Positions 16,484-25,546 of a stretch of 64,000 nucleotides of DNA are shown in pieces. Every line of letters begins with the position of its first letter. Position 1 is the first letter of the stretch. The stretch is from an uncultured Bacteroides sp. Lineage in GTDB: Bacteria > Bacteroidota > Bacteroidia > Bacteroidales > Bacteroidaceae. The position numbers and the translations under genes are program-made. The notes beneath the pieces are model-generated. The model saw nothing but the letters and a program-made list of their open reading frames with translations. It did no database searches and was not told the DNA's origin. The stretch is taken from the NCBI GenBank assembly GCA_900553185.1, contig USCT01000009.1:6014-70013 (forward strand), in the 5' to 3' direction.

Positions 16484-18505
16484 TTATTTAAATTGATAAG
16501 AATAATCTAAAGGGATTGTAAAACGTACCTTACATCCTTGTTCATTTTCCTCCAGCGGAACATTTTCCACAGTCAAGACTATCGGTTGTTTGTTACAGGC
16601 ATTCAGCATCTGAATGGTTTGTGTAATAACTTTCAGCCCCGTACCTGTACCTTTAAAGATGCTGTTACGGCGATACCCGCCTCCGTTATCACAAACAATC
16701 ACTTCCAGCTCATTGCTTTTCATGGCCTGTACCTTCACCCATAATTTTTTCTTTCCTGTTTTGCCCCGTAAAGCATGTTTAATGGCATTCTCCACAGGTA
16801 TCTGGATAAGCATGGAAGGTATGCTGATATGAGGCAGCGAGAGAGAAGCATCTATCTGACGAATGTATTCAAAGCTCTCCAGTCCTTCACACTCAAGTGC
16901 CACATAAGTATCAACAAAATCGAGTTCATCGGCCAATGAGACTACATTTTTACCTGATAGTTCCAGGTTTCTGCGGATCAGCCTGACTAAATCCATCAGT
17001 TTATTCTGACGGACGCCGTCCTGAGAATCAGCCAGTTCCCGATTCAGTACATTAAATATAAAATGGGGAGAGATTCTGTTTCGTGCATTTTCCAGACGAA
17101 GCGCAGCTATATCCCGCTGAAGCGACCACTGTTCACGGTCGGCTTTCCGCTTCCGGTAAATAACCAGCAAAGCAGCCACCGCCATGACAAGTAGCAGCCC
17201 GGACCCAAGTCCGTATGTCGCCTGATACAGACGAAGCACTTTGTTTTCCTGCTGCTGAATAAACAACTCTTTCTTCATCAAGGTACTGTCCTGCCTGTAT
17301 TTCAGACCTATCTCATCAGCCCTCATTTTGATACGCTCTCCACGGATGGAGTCATCAATCTTTCTGTTTTCCAACTGATAACGATAAGCTGTCTCAAAAT
17401 CCCCCTTCTCGGCAAAATAATGTTCAAGATAACGATTACGGATATGCAACATATTCGGCTCTATAAAATCCGGAACAACAGCCTCTTCCAGATAATGGGT
17501 GGTCTGATCTATCCTCCCTTTTTTCAGCGCCAGTTCGATCAACTGTGTATCAATATAATAAAGGGCAGATATGTTATTAGTCCGATGAAAATAGTCATAA
17601 CACTGACGCAGGTAATAAGTGGCGGAATCGGTCTGATTCATCAGCATAAACACCTCTCCAAGATTCACCATAGTCAGATTCCGTTCGAATTCCAGTTCGG
17701 GGTGTCGGGAAACCAGTTGCAACGAACGTCTGAAATAAGAAAGTGCAGTAGGATAATCCTCGCGGAAATAATAAGAATTTCCCCGATTGTTCAGATAAAT
17801 ATGCTTCTCATAAGGACGCATTTCATCGAAATACCTGTAAGCCAGATCATAATAATAATCACACTCCGCATAATCCCGCAGTTCCATCTCTACCTGAGCC
17901 AGACCATAATAGGCCGGGAAACGTACCGGATCGGGCAACTGTAATGAATCCATGACGAACAGACAACGTCTGTACCAGAATGCCCCCAGGTCGTATCTTC
18001 CATTACGTACATACGCATCGGCCAGATTCAGGCAAATATCCGGCATAATCCGAATATTTCCGGATACCTGCACGTAATGATAGGATTTCTCGAATGCCCA
18101 TACCATGGAATCAACCTGTCCTTTCCTGCCATACAGATTTCCCCTCATGTTGTAATAATCGGCCCATAACGGAAAGACTCTCCGGTCTTCCAGCCATTTA
18201 TTACAAAATACTTCTACCTGTCCCAGCATAAGCATGGAAGAATCAAGATTTCCTCCATAAAAAGCCGACTTGGATTTCAACAACAGGCAACGATAATACA
18301 GGAAACTGTCAGAAGTAGTCTGCAACAAGCTATCTATCGTCCGGTTTACCTCCTCGGGATTATCCCCCAACGAAGCAGACAGATCCAGCAGAAAAATATC
18401 CATATCTCCCTGCCTCCTGTCATTCCGGGAACGACTGCATGAAAAAATTACCCCTAAAACAGTCGCCAATACGATATATATCAATAACTTTAACTTCATT
18501 TTCAA
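16484..18505 (-). CDS. TPR-containing LytS/YehU-type sensor histidine kinase
   Basis: 673 residues. N-terminal signal/lipobox (IVLATVLGVIFSCS), then tetratricopeptide-type helices across about 40-390 that should lie in the periplasm, one membrane helix at about 420-442, a coiled stretch, and the kinase core: ISPHFIFNVLN with the phospho-accepting histidine, IPVENAIKHAL (ATP-binding N box) and VIVCDNGGGYR/GTGTGLKV. The periplasmic TPR sensor followed by a His_kinase domain is common in Bacteroidetes. First gene of the two-component operon. Confidence 0.9.
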   Translation of the reverse strand: MKMKLKLLIYIVLATVLGVIFSCSRSRNDRRQGDMDIFLLDLSASLGDNPEEVNRTIDSLLQTTSDSFLYYRCLLLKSKSAFYGGNLDSSMLMLGQVEVFCNKWLEDRRVFPLWADYYNMRGNLYGRKGQVDSMVWAFEKSYHYVQVSGNIRIMPDICLNLADAYVRNGRYDLGAFWYRRCLFVMDSLQLPDPVRFPAYYGLAQVEMELRDYAECDYYYDLAYRYFDEMRPYEKHIYLNNRGNSYYFREDYPTALSYFRRSLQLVSRHPELEFERNLTMVNLGEVFMLMNQTDSATYYLRQCYDYFHRTNNISALYYIDTQLIELALKKGRIDQTTHYLEEAVVPDFIEPNMLHIRNRYLEHYFAEKGDFETAYRYQLENRKIDDSIRGERIKMRADEIGLKYRQDSTLMKKELFIQQQENKVLRLYQATYGLGSGLLLVMAVAALLVIYRKRKADREQWSLQRDIAALRLENARNRISPHFIFNVLNRELADSQDGVRQNKLMDLVRLIRRNLELSGKNVVSLADELDFVDTYVALECEGLESFEYIRQIDASLSLPHISIPSMLIQIPVENAIKHALRGKTGKKKLWVKVQAMKSNELEVIVCDNGGGYRRNSIFKGTGTGLKVITQTIQMLNACNKQPIVLTVENVPLEENEQGCKVRFTIPLDYSYQFK

Positions 18506-18563
18506 CTCTGATTATCCTGCAAAAGTAAACAAGAAGAAAATAGAAACAAAAAATATTTAATAT

Positions 18564-18597
18564 TTTGTTAACCAAGTAGAAAAAAGTTTTACCTTTG
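18564..18597 (+). promoter_or_regulatory. Candidate promoter of the epimerase gene
   Basis: TTTG (18564-18567) and TACCTTTG (18590-18597) separated by 22 bases, slightly longer than the usual Bacteroides spacing. The start codon is 29 bases after the -7 box. Confidence 0.6.
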
Positions 18598-18626
18598 AAC
18601 TAATGAAATTCTAAACAATCATTATT

Positions 18627-19511
18627 ATGAAAATATTGTCGAATGATAAAATCACGTTACAGATCTCCGAAGCGGGAGCTGAACTGACCAGCATTGTAGC
18701 AAACGAAACCGAATATCTGTGGCAAGCCGATCCCAAATTCTGGCAGCGCCACTCACCGGTATTATTCCCGATTGTAGGAAGAGTATGGAACAATCAGTAT
18801 ACACACGAAGGAAAAACCTACGAAATAGGACAACACGGATTTGCCCGTGACATGGATTTCCAACTAAGTTATGAAGAAGAAAATGCTGTAGTCTTCTCAT
18901 TGGAAAGCAACGAAGAAACGCTACGAAAATATCCGTTCCCGTTCATTCTTGAAATAGGATACCGTCTGAAAGGAAACCGAATTGAAGTTATCTGGAATGT
19001 ACAGAACACCGGAGACAAAGAGATGCATTTCCAGATCGGAGCACACCCAGCCTTCTATTATAGAGATTTCAATCCGGTAGATTCCATTCATGCATACGTC
19101 GGATTCAGCCCGCGAACCTCAAACTTGCAATACATCTCGCCGGCAGAAAAAGGATGTGTTTCTACTAACCGCAATACCCTGACACTGAAAGAAGGACTGA
19201 TGGAAATAGCTCCCGATACCTTTTCCTGCGATACATATATATTCGACAACAGCCAGGTAAACCAGCTTACCCTCTGCGACAAGGAAAAGAAACCTTACCT
19301 GAGCATGCAGTTCAATACACCACTTGTTGCCATCTGGTCGCCAAGCGCCAACCATCCGGATGTTCCGTTTATCTGTCTGGAACCCTGGTACGGACGGTGT
19401 GACCAGGTAGGATACAACGGCGAATTCAAGGATCGTGAATGGATGCAACACCTGCAGCCGGACAGAAGCTTTACCGGAGGATATACCATCACACTGGAAG
19501 ATGTAAAATAG
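18627..19511 (+). CDS. Aldose 1-epimerase (mutarotase) family protein
   Basis: 294-residue galactose-mutarotase-fold protein of the LacX/YihR-like group. Motifs: the WQADPKFWQRHSPVLFPIVG strand early, IGQHGFARD at about 75, the catalytic-type histidine in IGAHPAFYYR at about 138, and the late CLEPWYGRCDQ segment with the catalytic-type glutamate. Interconverts sugar anomers, probably feeding sugar catabolism; the specific sugar is not evident. Not in an operon; its own promoter precedes it and two terminator hairpins follow. Confidence 0.88.
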   Translation: MKILSNDKITLQISEAGAELTSIVANETEYLWQADPKFWQRHSPVLFPIVGRVWNNQYTHEGKTYEIGQHGFARDMDFQLSYEEENAVVFSLESNEETLRKYPFPFILEIGYRLKGNRIEVIWNVQNTGDKEMHFQIGAHPAFYYRDFNPVDSIHAYVGFSPRTSNLQYISPAEKGCVSTNRNTLTLKEGLMEIAPDTFSCDTYIFDNSQVNQLTLCDKEKKPYLSMQFNTPLVAIWSPSANHPDVPFICLEPWYGRCDQVGYNGEFKDREWMQHLQPDRSFTGGYTITLEDVK

Positions 19512-19544
19512 CATTTATCAAAGACAAGAATCCAGAATAGACAA

Positions 19545-19617
19545 AGACACCGGAAACTTGAAATCTCCGGTGTCTGCATTTGTCAGAAAAAACAGGACAG
19601 TTTCACAACTGTCCTGT
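19545..19617 (+). terminator. Two hairpins after the epimerase gene
   Basis: AGACACCGGA (19545-19554) with TCCGGTGTCT (19565-19574), then ACAGGACAGTT (19592-19602) with AACTGTCCTGT (19607-19617). Both are perfect stems. The rest of the gap to 19810 is AT-rich with no gene. Confidence 0.75.
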
Positions 19618-19810
19618 CTGAAAAGAGAAAGTTTATGTTTATAAAAAATGAGTACTGTATTAATTTGCCAAAAAATAAATGACACTCACGAAAAAAATCA
19701 AATGTAATAATCCATTTTTTCTGATATTCGCAAACATTGACATGTAATCAGTAAAAAATCATTATAAGCGGATCAACAGGTTTTTCTATTGAAAAAAGAC
19801 CTGCGCAGAA

Positions 19811-20377
19811 TCAATAAGCCGTACCTTGAAAAACCGTACTTTGGGAAAATGGAACAATCTTTCCATTCAGTGTCAACCTGTTAGAATTAAAATTCGGATT
19901 TACCGTTACTGAAGCCTGATTACTTCCGTTATAAAGCGTTATGCTTACAGTAGCCGAAACAGCCGTACCAACAACGTTCATCGATACATATACATTACCC
20001 GCCTTGTCTGTTTTAACCCGATAACCGGATACTGATCCTTTCACCGTAATGCCCCCTAATCCATTCAGACCGGATGAGGCCCCGTTAAAAGCAATCTGAA
20101 CAACGGCCATGTCACCGTCTACGGATATAAAATTGGTCGATGTGGACACAAAAGCCGTCTGCCCCCCTTTAAAAACGACCTGACCAGCCTCAAGCGTAAA
20201 CGATTTTCCATCAATTGCCTGGTATGCCTGCCTGAACAGCAGACTATCCTGAAATTCTTCCTGTGCCTTTTGCTCCTGGCGTTCCTGTTTATGCAACAAC
20301 TTTTTCTGGTTCTGTGCCTGTACTTGTCCGATAGCAAGACATACAATCAATGCTGCGAACGATGCAAATCTTTTCAT
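19811..20377 (-). CDS. DUF4251 secreted protein
   Basis: 188 residues with signal peptide RFASFAALIVCLAIGQVQA. A Lys/Gln/Glu-rich helix (KKLLHKQERQEQKAQEEF) precedes the DUF4251 domain, marked by YQAIDGKSFTLEAGQVVFKGG, STNFISVDGDMAVVQIAFNG and GSVSGYRVKTDKAGNVYVSM. A periplasmic beta-rich protein of unknown function found widely in Bacteroidetes. Stands alone on the minus strand. Confidence 0.85.
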   Translation of the reverse strand: MKRFASFAALIVCLAIGQVQAQNQKKLLHKQERQEQKAQEEFQDSLLFRQAYQAIDGKSFTLEAGQVVFKGGQTAFVSTSTNFISVDGDMAVVQIAFNGASSGLNGLGGITVKGSVSGYRVKTDKAGNVYVSMNVVGTAVSATVSITLYNGSNQASVTVNPNFNSNRLTLNGKIVPFSQSTVFQGTAY

Positions 20378-20529
20378 AAATCTATATATTTAGTTTAGTT
20401 TCCCACTATAAACAAATAAAAGACGCTTTTACTTTTCCAATTAGCATAAAAAAAGCTAAGAGATGTTATACCTATCGATTTATTCCCTATATTTAAGGAG
20501 AAAAAACAAAAACCTTAATATCATAGTTT

Positions 20530-21186
20530 ATGAACAACATAACCGACATTACGATCCTGATTGCAGTCATCGCACTCGCTCTGTGGCCCATAACTCTCTT
20601 CGCCATACGAGTAATACATGAACGAAAAAAGAAACTGGAACACATCGAACGGATGACCCGGAACGAACTGGAAGATGTTTCTACCCAGGACCTGGTCATC
20701 AGTACCTTGAAAAAAATAGGTTGCCAACCCTCCATTAACGAAGAAGGGAACGTAACTTTCAAATATCAGGGAGATGACTTTTACATTGCTTCCGAAGAAG
20801 ACAGCCGTTTCATCATGATCTGGAATCCATGGTGGGGTTCCATTTCGGCCGACAACGAAGCTTTCCCCTACCTGAAAGAAATCATCAATCTGGTAAACAT
20901 CAATTCACTGGTTACCACGGTATACATGGCCGATGAAGATGAAAAGACCATCGGACTCCACTCACGGTGTCACAGCTACTTTTCACCGAATGAAGGGAAA
21001 CTGGAAGAACACTTGAAACTGTTGCTGGATTCCTTCTTTGATGCGCACAATGCCATCAAGGAAAACATGAACCAGCTCGGATCGGCCGCTGCCGGAGAGG
21101 AAGAAAAAAAGAAAGACCGTGTCAAAGTAAAGGGATTTGCGGCTTATAAGGAGAACACAACTCCCATCCAGCCATCACAAAAATAA
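20530..21186 (+). CDS. Membrane-anchored protein with possible YbjN-like domain
   Basis: 218 residues. One N-terminal membrane helix (ITILIAVIALALWPITLFAI), a charged linker, then a cytoplasmic alpha/beta domain starting at QDLVISTLKKIGCQPSINEE with strands NVTFKYQGDDFYIASEE and a long amphipathic helix, resembling the YbjN/type III chaperone-like fold; that assignment is tentative. The C-terminal tail is charged and disordered. Function unknown. Confidence 0.6.
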   Translation: MNNITDITILIAVIALALWPITLFAIRVIHERKKKLEHIERMTRNELEDVSTQDLVISTLKKIGCQPSINEEGNVTFKYQGDDFYIASEEDSRFIMIWNPWWGSISADNEAFPYLKEIINLVNINSLVTTVYMADEDEKTIGLHSRCHSYFSPNEGKLEEHLKLLLDSFFDAHNAIKENMNQLGSAAAGEEEKKKDRVKVKGFAAYKENTTPIQPSQK

Positions 21187-21270
21187 AAAGATGCAGACAT
21201 CTTCAATGAGACATTCGCATCTTTCAGCTCAAACGTCCGTTTGTCCGACCAAAGACAGACGGACGTTTTT
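21187..21270. terminator. Two terminator hairpins
   Basis: AAAGATGC (21187-21194) with GCATCTTT (21217-21224), then AAACGTCCGT (21231-21240) with ACGGACGTTT followed by TT (to 21270). The second belongs to the GTCCGTTTGT hairpin family also seen at 39533-39611. Confidence 0.75.
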
Positions 21271-21286
21271 ATTCAGACCACAGTGC

Positions 21287-21814
21287 CTATATGGAATCCG
21301 CAGAGCTGAAAACCAGCCTTCCGGTATCATATCCACGTTTACGCAACTTATCCAAGAGTTCCTGTAACACGGATTCCGGTAACTTTTCTTCCCGGCTCAT
21401 GATCCAGAGATATTTATCGCTACTGCTTCCTATCAGCACATACCGATAATCCGGATCAATATCGAGCACATAATAATCGGCATAGAACCACAAGAAAAAG
21501 GATACCTTCAGTTTTCCCGGGTCATTCGGATCAGGCTGCTTGGCCTTTCCCTTGATTTCTTTGTATTTTCCATCCTTGTAACCTGCATTCAACACCTCAA
21601 TACGCCCATTCTCAAGCAGGGTATAAGTAGCACTCACCCGACTCATCCCCTTCTCAAAACGATGGTCATAACGGGCTATTTCATACCATTTTCCCATAAA
21701 TCGGGGAATGTCCAGCACCTGTACCGTACGGTTATCTATCCCAGTGTTTCCTCCTTCCGCACGACAACCGCCAAGTCCTAACAATGCACATAAAATAATC
21801 AGAATGTTTCTCAT
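21287..21814 (-). CDS. Lipocalin family lipoprotein (Blc-like)
   Basis: 175 residues from MRNILIILCALLGLGGC, a lipoprotein signal with the lipobox cysteine; the open frame extends 15 codons further up but this start is better. The lipocalin signature GKWYEIARYDHRFE is at about residue 40, followed by SATYTLLENGRIEVLNAGYKDG, and the third motif SREEKLPESVLQELLDKLRKRGYD near the end. Bacterial lipocalins of this type sit in the outer membrane and bind lipids or fatty acids, and are often stress-induced. Confidence 0.9.
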   Translation of the reverse strand: MRNILIILCALLGLGGCRAEGGNTGIDNRTVQVLDIPRFMGKWYEIARYDHRFEKGMSRVSATYTLLENGRIEVLNAGYKDGKYKEIKGKAKQPDPNDPGKLKVSFFLWFYADYYVLDIDPDYRYVLIGSSSDKYLWIMSREEKLPESVLQELLDKLRKRGYDTGRLVFSSADSI

Positions 21815-22002
21815 AGGCTTCGCATTTAACTTCAACAGATTCAGAATCTTCCAAAACAAAGATAAGAAATTTATCAGGAAAAAGCATAATGATACAATAA
21901 TGTTTTAGTACCAGTATCCGAAAAAATCCCGTTTTCAGCGGAACATACACCTCCATGAAAACGGGATTCTACTTTTTATAATTACATTATTAATATGTAT
22001 AC

Positions 22003-22587
22003 TTAATCCTTACGCATACTGAATTCACAACCACAATATTGCTGGTTATAGAAATTATATTCCCTGATAATAGCCATACGACGTTCACTCAAACCACCTT
22101 TCCGCCAATTCTGATCCCACCAGGTTACATCCGGATAGGCCGAAACGGCAAACCGGCCAGCTTCGTTTATCTGGTCCAGACTTTTCCAACGGGAAGAAGC
22201 CAAGGTAGTAGTAATAACTGAAAATCCATGCTCATGCGCATAACGGGCCGTATCGAGCAAACGAAGCTTAAAGCATTTCAGGCACCTTCCCCCACGTTCA
22301 GGTTCCTGCTCCAGCCCCTTCACCGCACACCGCCAGGCTTCGTGATCGTAATCGGCATCTACGATGTCCAGCCCCAAAGAAGTGGCATAGCGTGTACATT
22401 CATCCTTCCGGATAAGGTATTCTTCCAGCGGATAAATATTGGGATTGCAATAATATATGGTAGGGCGAACACCATGCTGCATCAGGCATTCGATAATGGC
22501 CGACGAACAGGGAGCACAACACGTATGAAGCAACACACGATCGGCTCCTCCAGGCACTTCCAGCTCAAACTTCTTCTTTTTCATCAT
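22003..22587 (-). CDS. queH: Epoxyqueuosine reductase QueH (DUF208)
   Basis: About 194 residues starting MMKKKKFELEVPGG; the ATG overlaps the stop of marR (ATGA), so the longer open frame is ignored. Catalyses the last step of queuosine tRNA modification, reducing epoxyqueuosine. Cysteine motifs expected for QueH are present: HTCCAPCSS at about 21-29, GGRCLKCFKLRL in the middle, and the C-terminal YCGCEFS. Translationally coupled to marR and part of the CoA-disulfide reductase operon, which is an unusual partner for tRNA modification. Confidence 0.88.
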   Translation of the reverse strand: MMKKKKFELEVPGGADRVLLHTCCAPCSSAIIECLMQHGVRPTIYYCNPNIYPLEEYLIRKDECTRYATSLGLDIVDADYDHEAWRCAVKGLEQEPERGGRCLKCFKLRLLDTARYAHEHGFSVITTTLASSRWKSLDQINEAGRFAVSAYPDVTWWDQNWRKGGLSERRMAIIREYNFYNQQYCGCEFSMRKD

Positions 22588-22955
22588 GCATTCTCTCCCT
22601 GACGGAACAAAGGTAACAGCAACTCCGGAACATTGACTCCCTTGTCTTTGATTGCCTTCAGACAATTTTTTCCTTTTTCACTCAGTGTAAAATACATCTG
22701 ACGCTTGTCCTGCTCACCCAGGCTACGCACGATAAGTTCTTTCGCCTCCACCGAACGGACTACCTTCGAAGCATGCGAAGGCGTCATTCCCGTCCGTTCG
22801 GAAATGACGCTCGCCGTAACCGTTTCCTGTCCGATGCTGCACAAAGCCATTGCTTCGTTCATTGTAACCTGATAGCTGGCTATCAGATCGGCTTCCAGCT
22901 CAGAGAGAGCCTTGAACAGCTCTCTCATGATACATATACATTGAATTTTCTCCAT
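22584..22955 (-). CDS. MarR-family transcriptional regulator
   Basis: 123 residues from ATG 22955 (MEKIQCICIM). Winged helix-turn-helix: EAMALCSIGQETVTASVISE then RTGMTPSHASKVVRSVEAKEL and the wing RSLGEQDKRQMYFTLSEKGKN. MarR proteins usually repress their own operon and respond to ligands or thiol oxidation. It begins 5 bases after the stop of the CoA-disulfide reductase-like gene and overlaps queH by the ATGA. Candidate operators are at 25460-25504. Confidence 0.88.
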   Translation of the reverse strand: MEKIQCICIMRELFKALSELEADLIASYQVTMNEAMALCSIGQETVTASVISERTGMTPSHASKVVRSVEAKELIVRSLGEQDKRQMYFTLSEKGKNCLKAIKDKGVNVPELLLPLFRQGENA

Positions 22956-22960
22956 ACAAA

Positions 22961-25417
22961 TCAAATAAACAAGTTCACATTGGCTTCCTCGGCACGGCTC
23001 ATATAAGTGGCTACACCACCTACTGTAACCTCATCCAGCAATTCTTCCTTACGAATTCCCATGACATCCATCGACATCTGGCAGGCAATAAACTCAACAC
23101 CATTATCCAAAGCCTGCTGGCGCAAGGATTCCAGTGAATCAACTCCTTTCTGCTTCATGAGATAACGCATCATCTTGCTTCCGATTCCTCCCATATTCAT
23201 TTTCGAGAGTTTCAGCTTCAATGAACTGGAAGGAAGCATCTTGCCGAACATCCAGCCGAAAAAGTCTTTCTGTACCTTGGGTTTCTGTACCTTCTTGATG
23301 GCATTCAATCCCCAGAACGTAAAGAAAATCGTCACCTTCTTTCCCGTAGCTGCCGCGCCGTTAGCCAGCACAAAAGTAGCCAAAGTTTTGTCAAGGTCAT
23401 CACTGAAAAGGATGAAAGTTTTCCCCTTCTCGGCAGGAAGCTGCTGATGAGCTTCTACGGAACAGGCCGTAGCTTTCTCTATTACAACCCGATAGATACC
23501 ATTTTCCGAACTGCTACCTATCCACCGATGTCCGGTTGTCCGACACCAGGATTCCGCATCGCGGGGAAAACCTGCATCGGTAGCCTGAATTTCCAGACGT
23601 TCACCTGCCTGCAAGCCTCCCATACTCTTTTTCAACTTCAAGATAGGACCAGGACACTGAATGCCGCATGCATCGACCTTGATTACCCGGGCCGAAGCAG
23701 GATCTTCACACGAACAGGTTTCCTGACCGGAAGCAGACGTACACGAACACGACCCTCCCGAAGACTCAACGGTTTTCACTGCCGCACGATACGTCTTGAG
23801 TCCACCTATCAGATTCCGTACATCGGTATATCCATTCGCTTTCAGAATATTTGAAGCCAGATAACCACGCAAACCAACTCCACAATACAGGAAAACCGGC
23901 TTTCCCTTTGGAATTTCTTTCATCCGTTCACGCAAATCGTCCAACGGGACATTAACGGCTCCCTGAATAGCTCCCAACGTAAACTCATCGGGTGTGCGCA
24001 CATCCACCAAGGTCACTTTCGACAAATCGGCCTGCTGCAACTCACGCCAGTAAAGTGGTGTCATCTTGCCACTCAAAATATTTCCAGCCACATATCCTGA
24101 TACGGCTACCGGGTCTTTGGCCGACGAGAAAGGAGGTGCATACGCATGTTCCAGTTCTACGAGATCATACACGGAACCTCCCCGCTTGATGACCAACGCG
24201 TATTCGTCAATACGCTTGTCAACTCCCGTATAGCCCACCACCTGAGCACCGTAAAGTTTTCCGTCTTTTGGCGAAAAAGTTATCTTAATGTCCATTTGCA
24301 AAGAACCCGGATAATAACCGGCATGAGAGCCGGAATGAATCGTAGCCGAAAGATAAGGGATTTCCATCTGTTTCAACCGTTTGGCCGGAAGTCCCGTAGC
24401 CGCTACGGTCAGATCAAACACTTTGGCTACCGAAGTTCCGATAGCGCCCTCGTAAGTAATCTTGTTTCCAAAGACCAGGTTATCAGCTACGATACGTCCC
24501 TGGCGGTTGGCTGGTCCGGCCAAGTAATTCAACCAAGGTTTACCTGTCAACGGATGCGGGTATTCGATGGCATCGCCCACGGCATAAATAGACTCGTCAG
24601 AAGTTTGAAGATATTGATTGACCTTGATACCTTTCATTTCGCCCAACTGGATACCGGATTCTACCGCCAATCTGGTCTCTGGACGTACACCAATAGAAAG
24701 AATCACCAGATCGGCATTCAAGCGAATTCCTGACTGAAATTTCACCACCACTCCTTCGGCCGACGGCTCGAAGGCTGCTACACCTTGCTTTAAGAAAAGC
24801 TTCACACCCTTCTGTAACAAATGCTCGTGAACCAGCGCCGCCATGGAATAATCAATCGGTCCCATCACCTGATCGGCCATTTCGACCACGGCCACTTCCG
24901 CACCGGCATGTTGCAGATTCTCAGCCATTTCCAAACCGATAAAACCTCCCCCTACGATTACGGCTCTACGTACAGTGTGCTGCTGCATATATTGCTTGAT
25001 ACGGTCGGTATCGTACACATTTCTCAACGTAAAGACAGACGGAAGGTCAATGCCCGGCAGAGGCGGACGAACCGGAGATGCTCCCGGAGAAAGCAACAGC
25101 TTGTCGTATGATTCCTGATAAACAGAACCGTCCGGCCTACGTACACTTACTTCTTTCCGTTCACGATTGATGGCAATCACCTCCGAACGCGTACGTACAT
25201 CGATGTTGAACCGGCGTCCAAAACTCTCGGGTGTCTGTACAAACAAACGGTCACGGTCTTCTATTACGCCTCCGATATAATATGGTAATCCACAATTGGC
25301 ATACGAAATGTATTCTCCCCGTTCAAAAAGAATAATGGTGGCTTCTTCTGTGTTTCTACGAATACGGGCTGCTGCCGTTGCCCCACCGGCTACTCCGCCT
25401 ACGATCAAATATTTCAT
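22961..25417 (-). CDS. CoA-disulfide reductase-like protein with rhodanese, TusA and DsrE domains
   Basis: 818-residue fusion. Residues about 1-440: FAD/NAD(P)H flavoprotein of the CoA-disulfide/polysulfide reductase group (GGVAGGATAAARIRR, single redox cysteine in SYANCGLPYYIGG, VGGGFIGLEMAENL, YAVGDAIE). About 455-550: rhodanese domain with active cysteine in FLYCGVGLRGYLA. About 585-655: TusA/SirA-type domain (CGIQCPGPILKLKKSM). C-terminal about 670-818: DsrE/DsrF-like domain (ATFVLANGAAATGKKVTIFF, FIACQMSMDVMGI). Together these parts suggest persulfide or polysulfide reduction and sulfur relay. First gene of the operon with marR and queH. Confidence 0.92.
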   Translation of the reverse strand: MKYLIVGGVAGGATAAARIRRNTEEATIILFERGEYISYANCGLPYYIGGVIEDRDRLFVQTPESFGRRFNIDVRTRSEVIAINRERKEVSVRRPDGSVYQESYDKLLLSPGASPVRPPLPGIDLPSVFTLRNVYDTDRIKQYMQQHTVRRAVIVGGGFIGLEMAENLQHAGAEVAVVEMADQVMGPIDYSMAALVHEHLLQKGVKLFLKQGVAAFEPSAEGVVVKFQSGIRLNADLVILSIGVRPETRLAVESGIQLGEMKGIKVNQYLQTSDESIYAVGDAIEYPHPLTGKPWLNYLAGPANRQGRIVADNLVFGNKITYEGAIGTSVAKVFDLTVAATGLPAKRLKQMEIPYLSATIHSGSHAGYYPGSLQMDIKITFSPKDGKLYGAQVVGYTGVDKRIDEYALVIKRGGSVYDLVELEHAYAPPFSSAKDPVAVSGYVAGNILSGKMTPLYWRELQQADLSKVTLVDVRTPDEFTLGAIQGAVNVPLDDLRERMKEIPKGKPVFLYCGVGLRGYLASNILKANGYTDVRNLIGGLKTYRAAVKTVESSGGSCSCTSASGQETCSCEDPASARVIKVDACGIQCPGPILKLKKSMGGLQAGERLEIQATDAGFPRDAESWCRTTGHRWIGSSSENGIYRVVIEKATACSVEAHQQLPAEKGKTFILFSDDLDKTLATFVLANGAAATGKKVTIFFTFWGLNAIKKVQKPKVQKDFFGWMFGKMLPSSSLKLKLSKMNMGGIGSKMMRYLMKQKGVDSLESLRQQALDNGVEFIACQMSMDVMGIRKEELLDEVTVGGVATYMSRAEEANVNLFI

Positions 25418-25459
25418 AACACTTGCAATGCTTTAATAGTTTCTAATGGAAATTTTTCA

Positions 25460-25504
25460 CAAAGGAATTGTTTTATTTCCTTTCAACAAAATTTCCAACG
25501 GAAA
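25460..25504 (-). promoter_or_regulatory. Promoter and candidate MarR operators of the CoA-disulfide reductase operon
   Basis: Minus strand TTTG (25487-25490), 19 bases, then TTCCTTTG (25460-25467): a Bacteroides-type promoter with one mismatch. An inverted repeat AAAGGAA-N9-TTCCTTT (25461-25483) covers the -7 box and spacer, and TTTCCAACGGAAA (25492-25504) lies just upstream of -33. Both could be sites for the MarR protein of this operon (inference). Confidence 0.55.
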
Positions 25505-25546
25505 ATTTTTCATCGTTAGCGTTTTTTAAGGAGCAAGACCCGTTTT

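Noticed and set aside
19660..19690. TTGGCA on the minus strand near 19670 as a sigma-54 site
   Set aside because: The -12 position lacks the TTG, and no gene is placed to use it.
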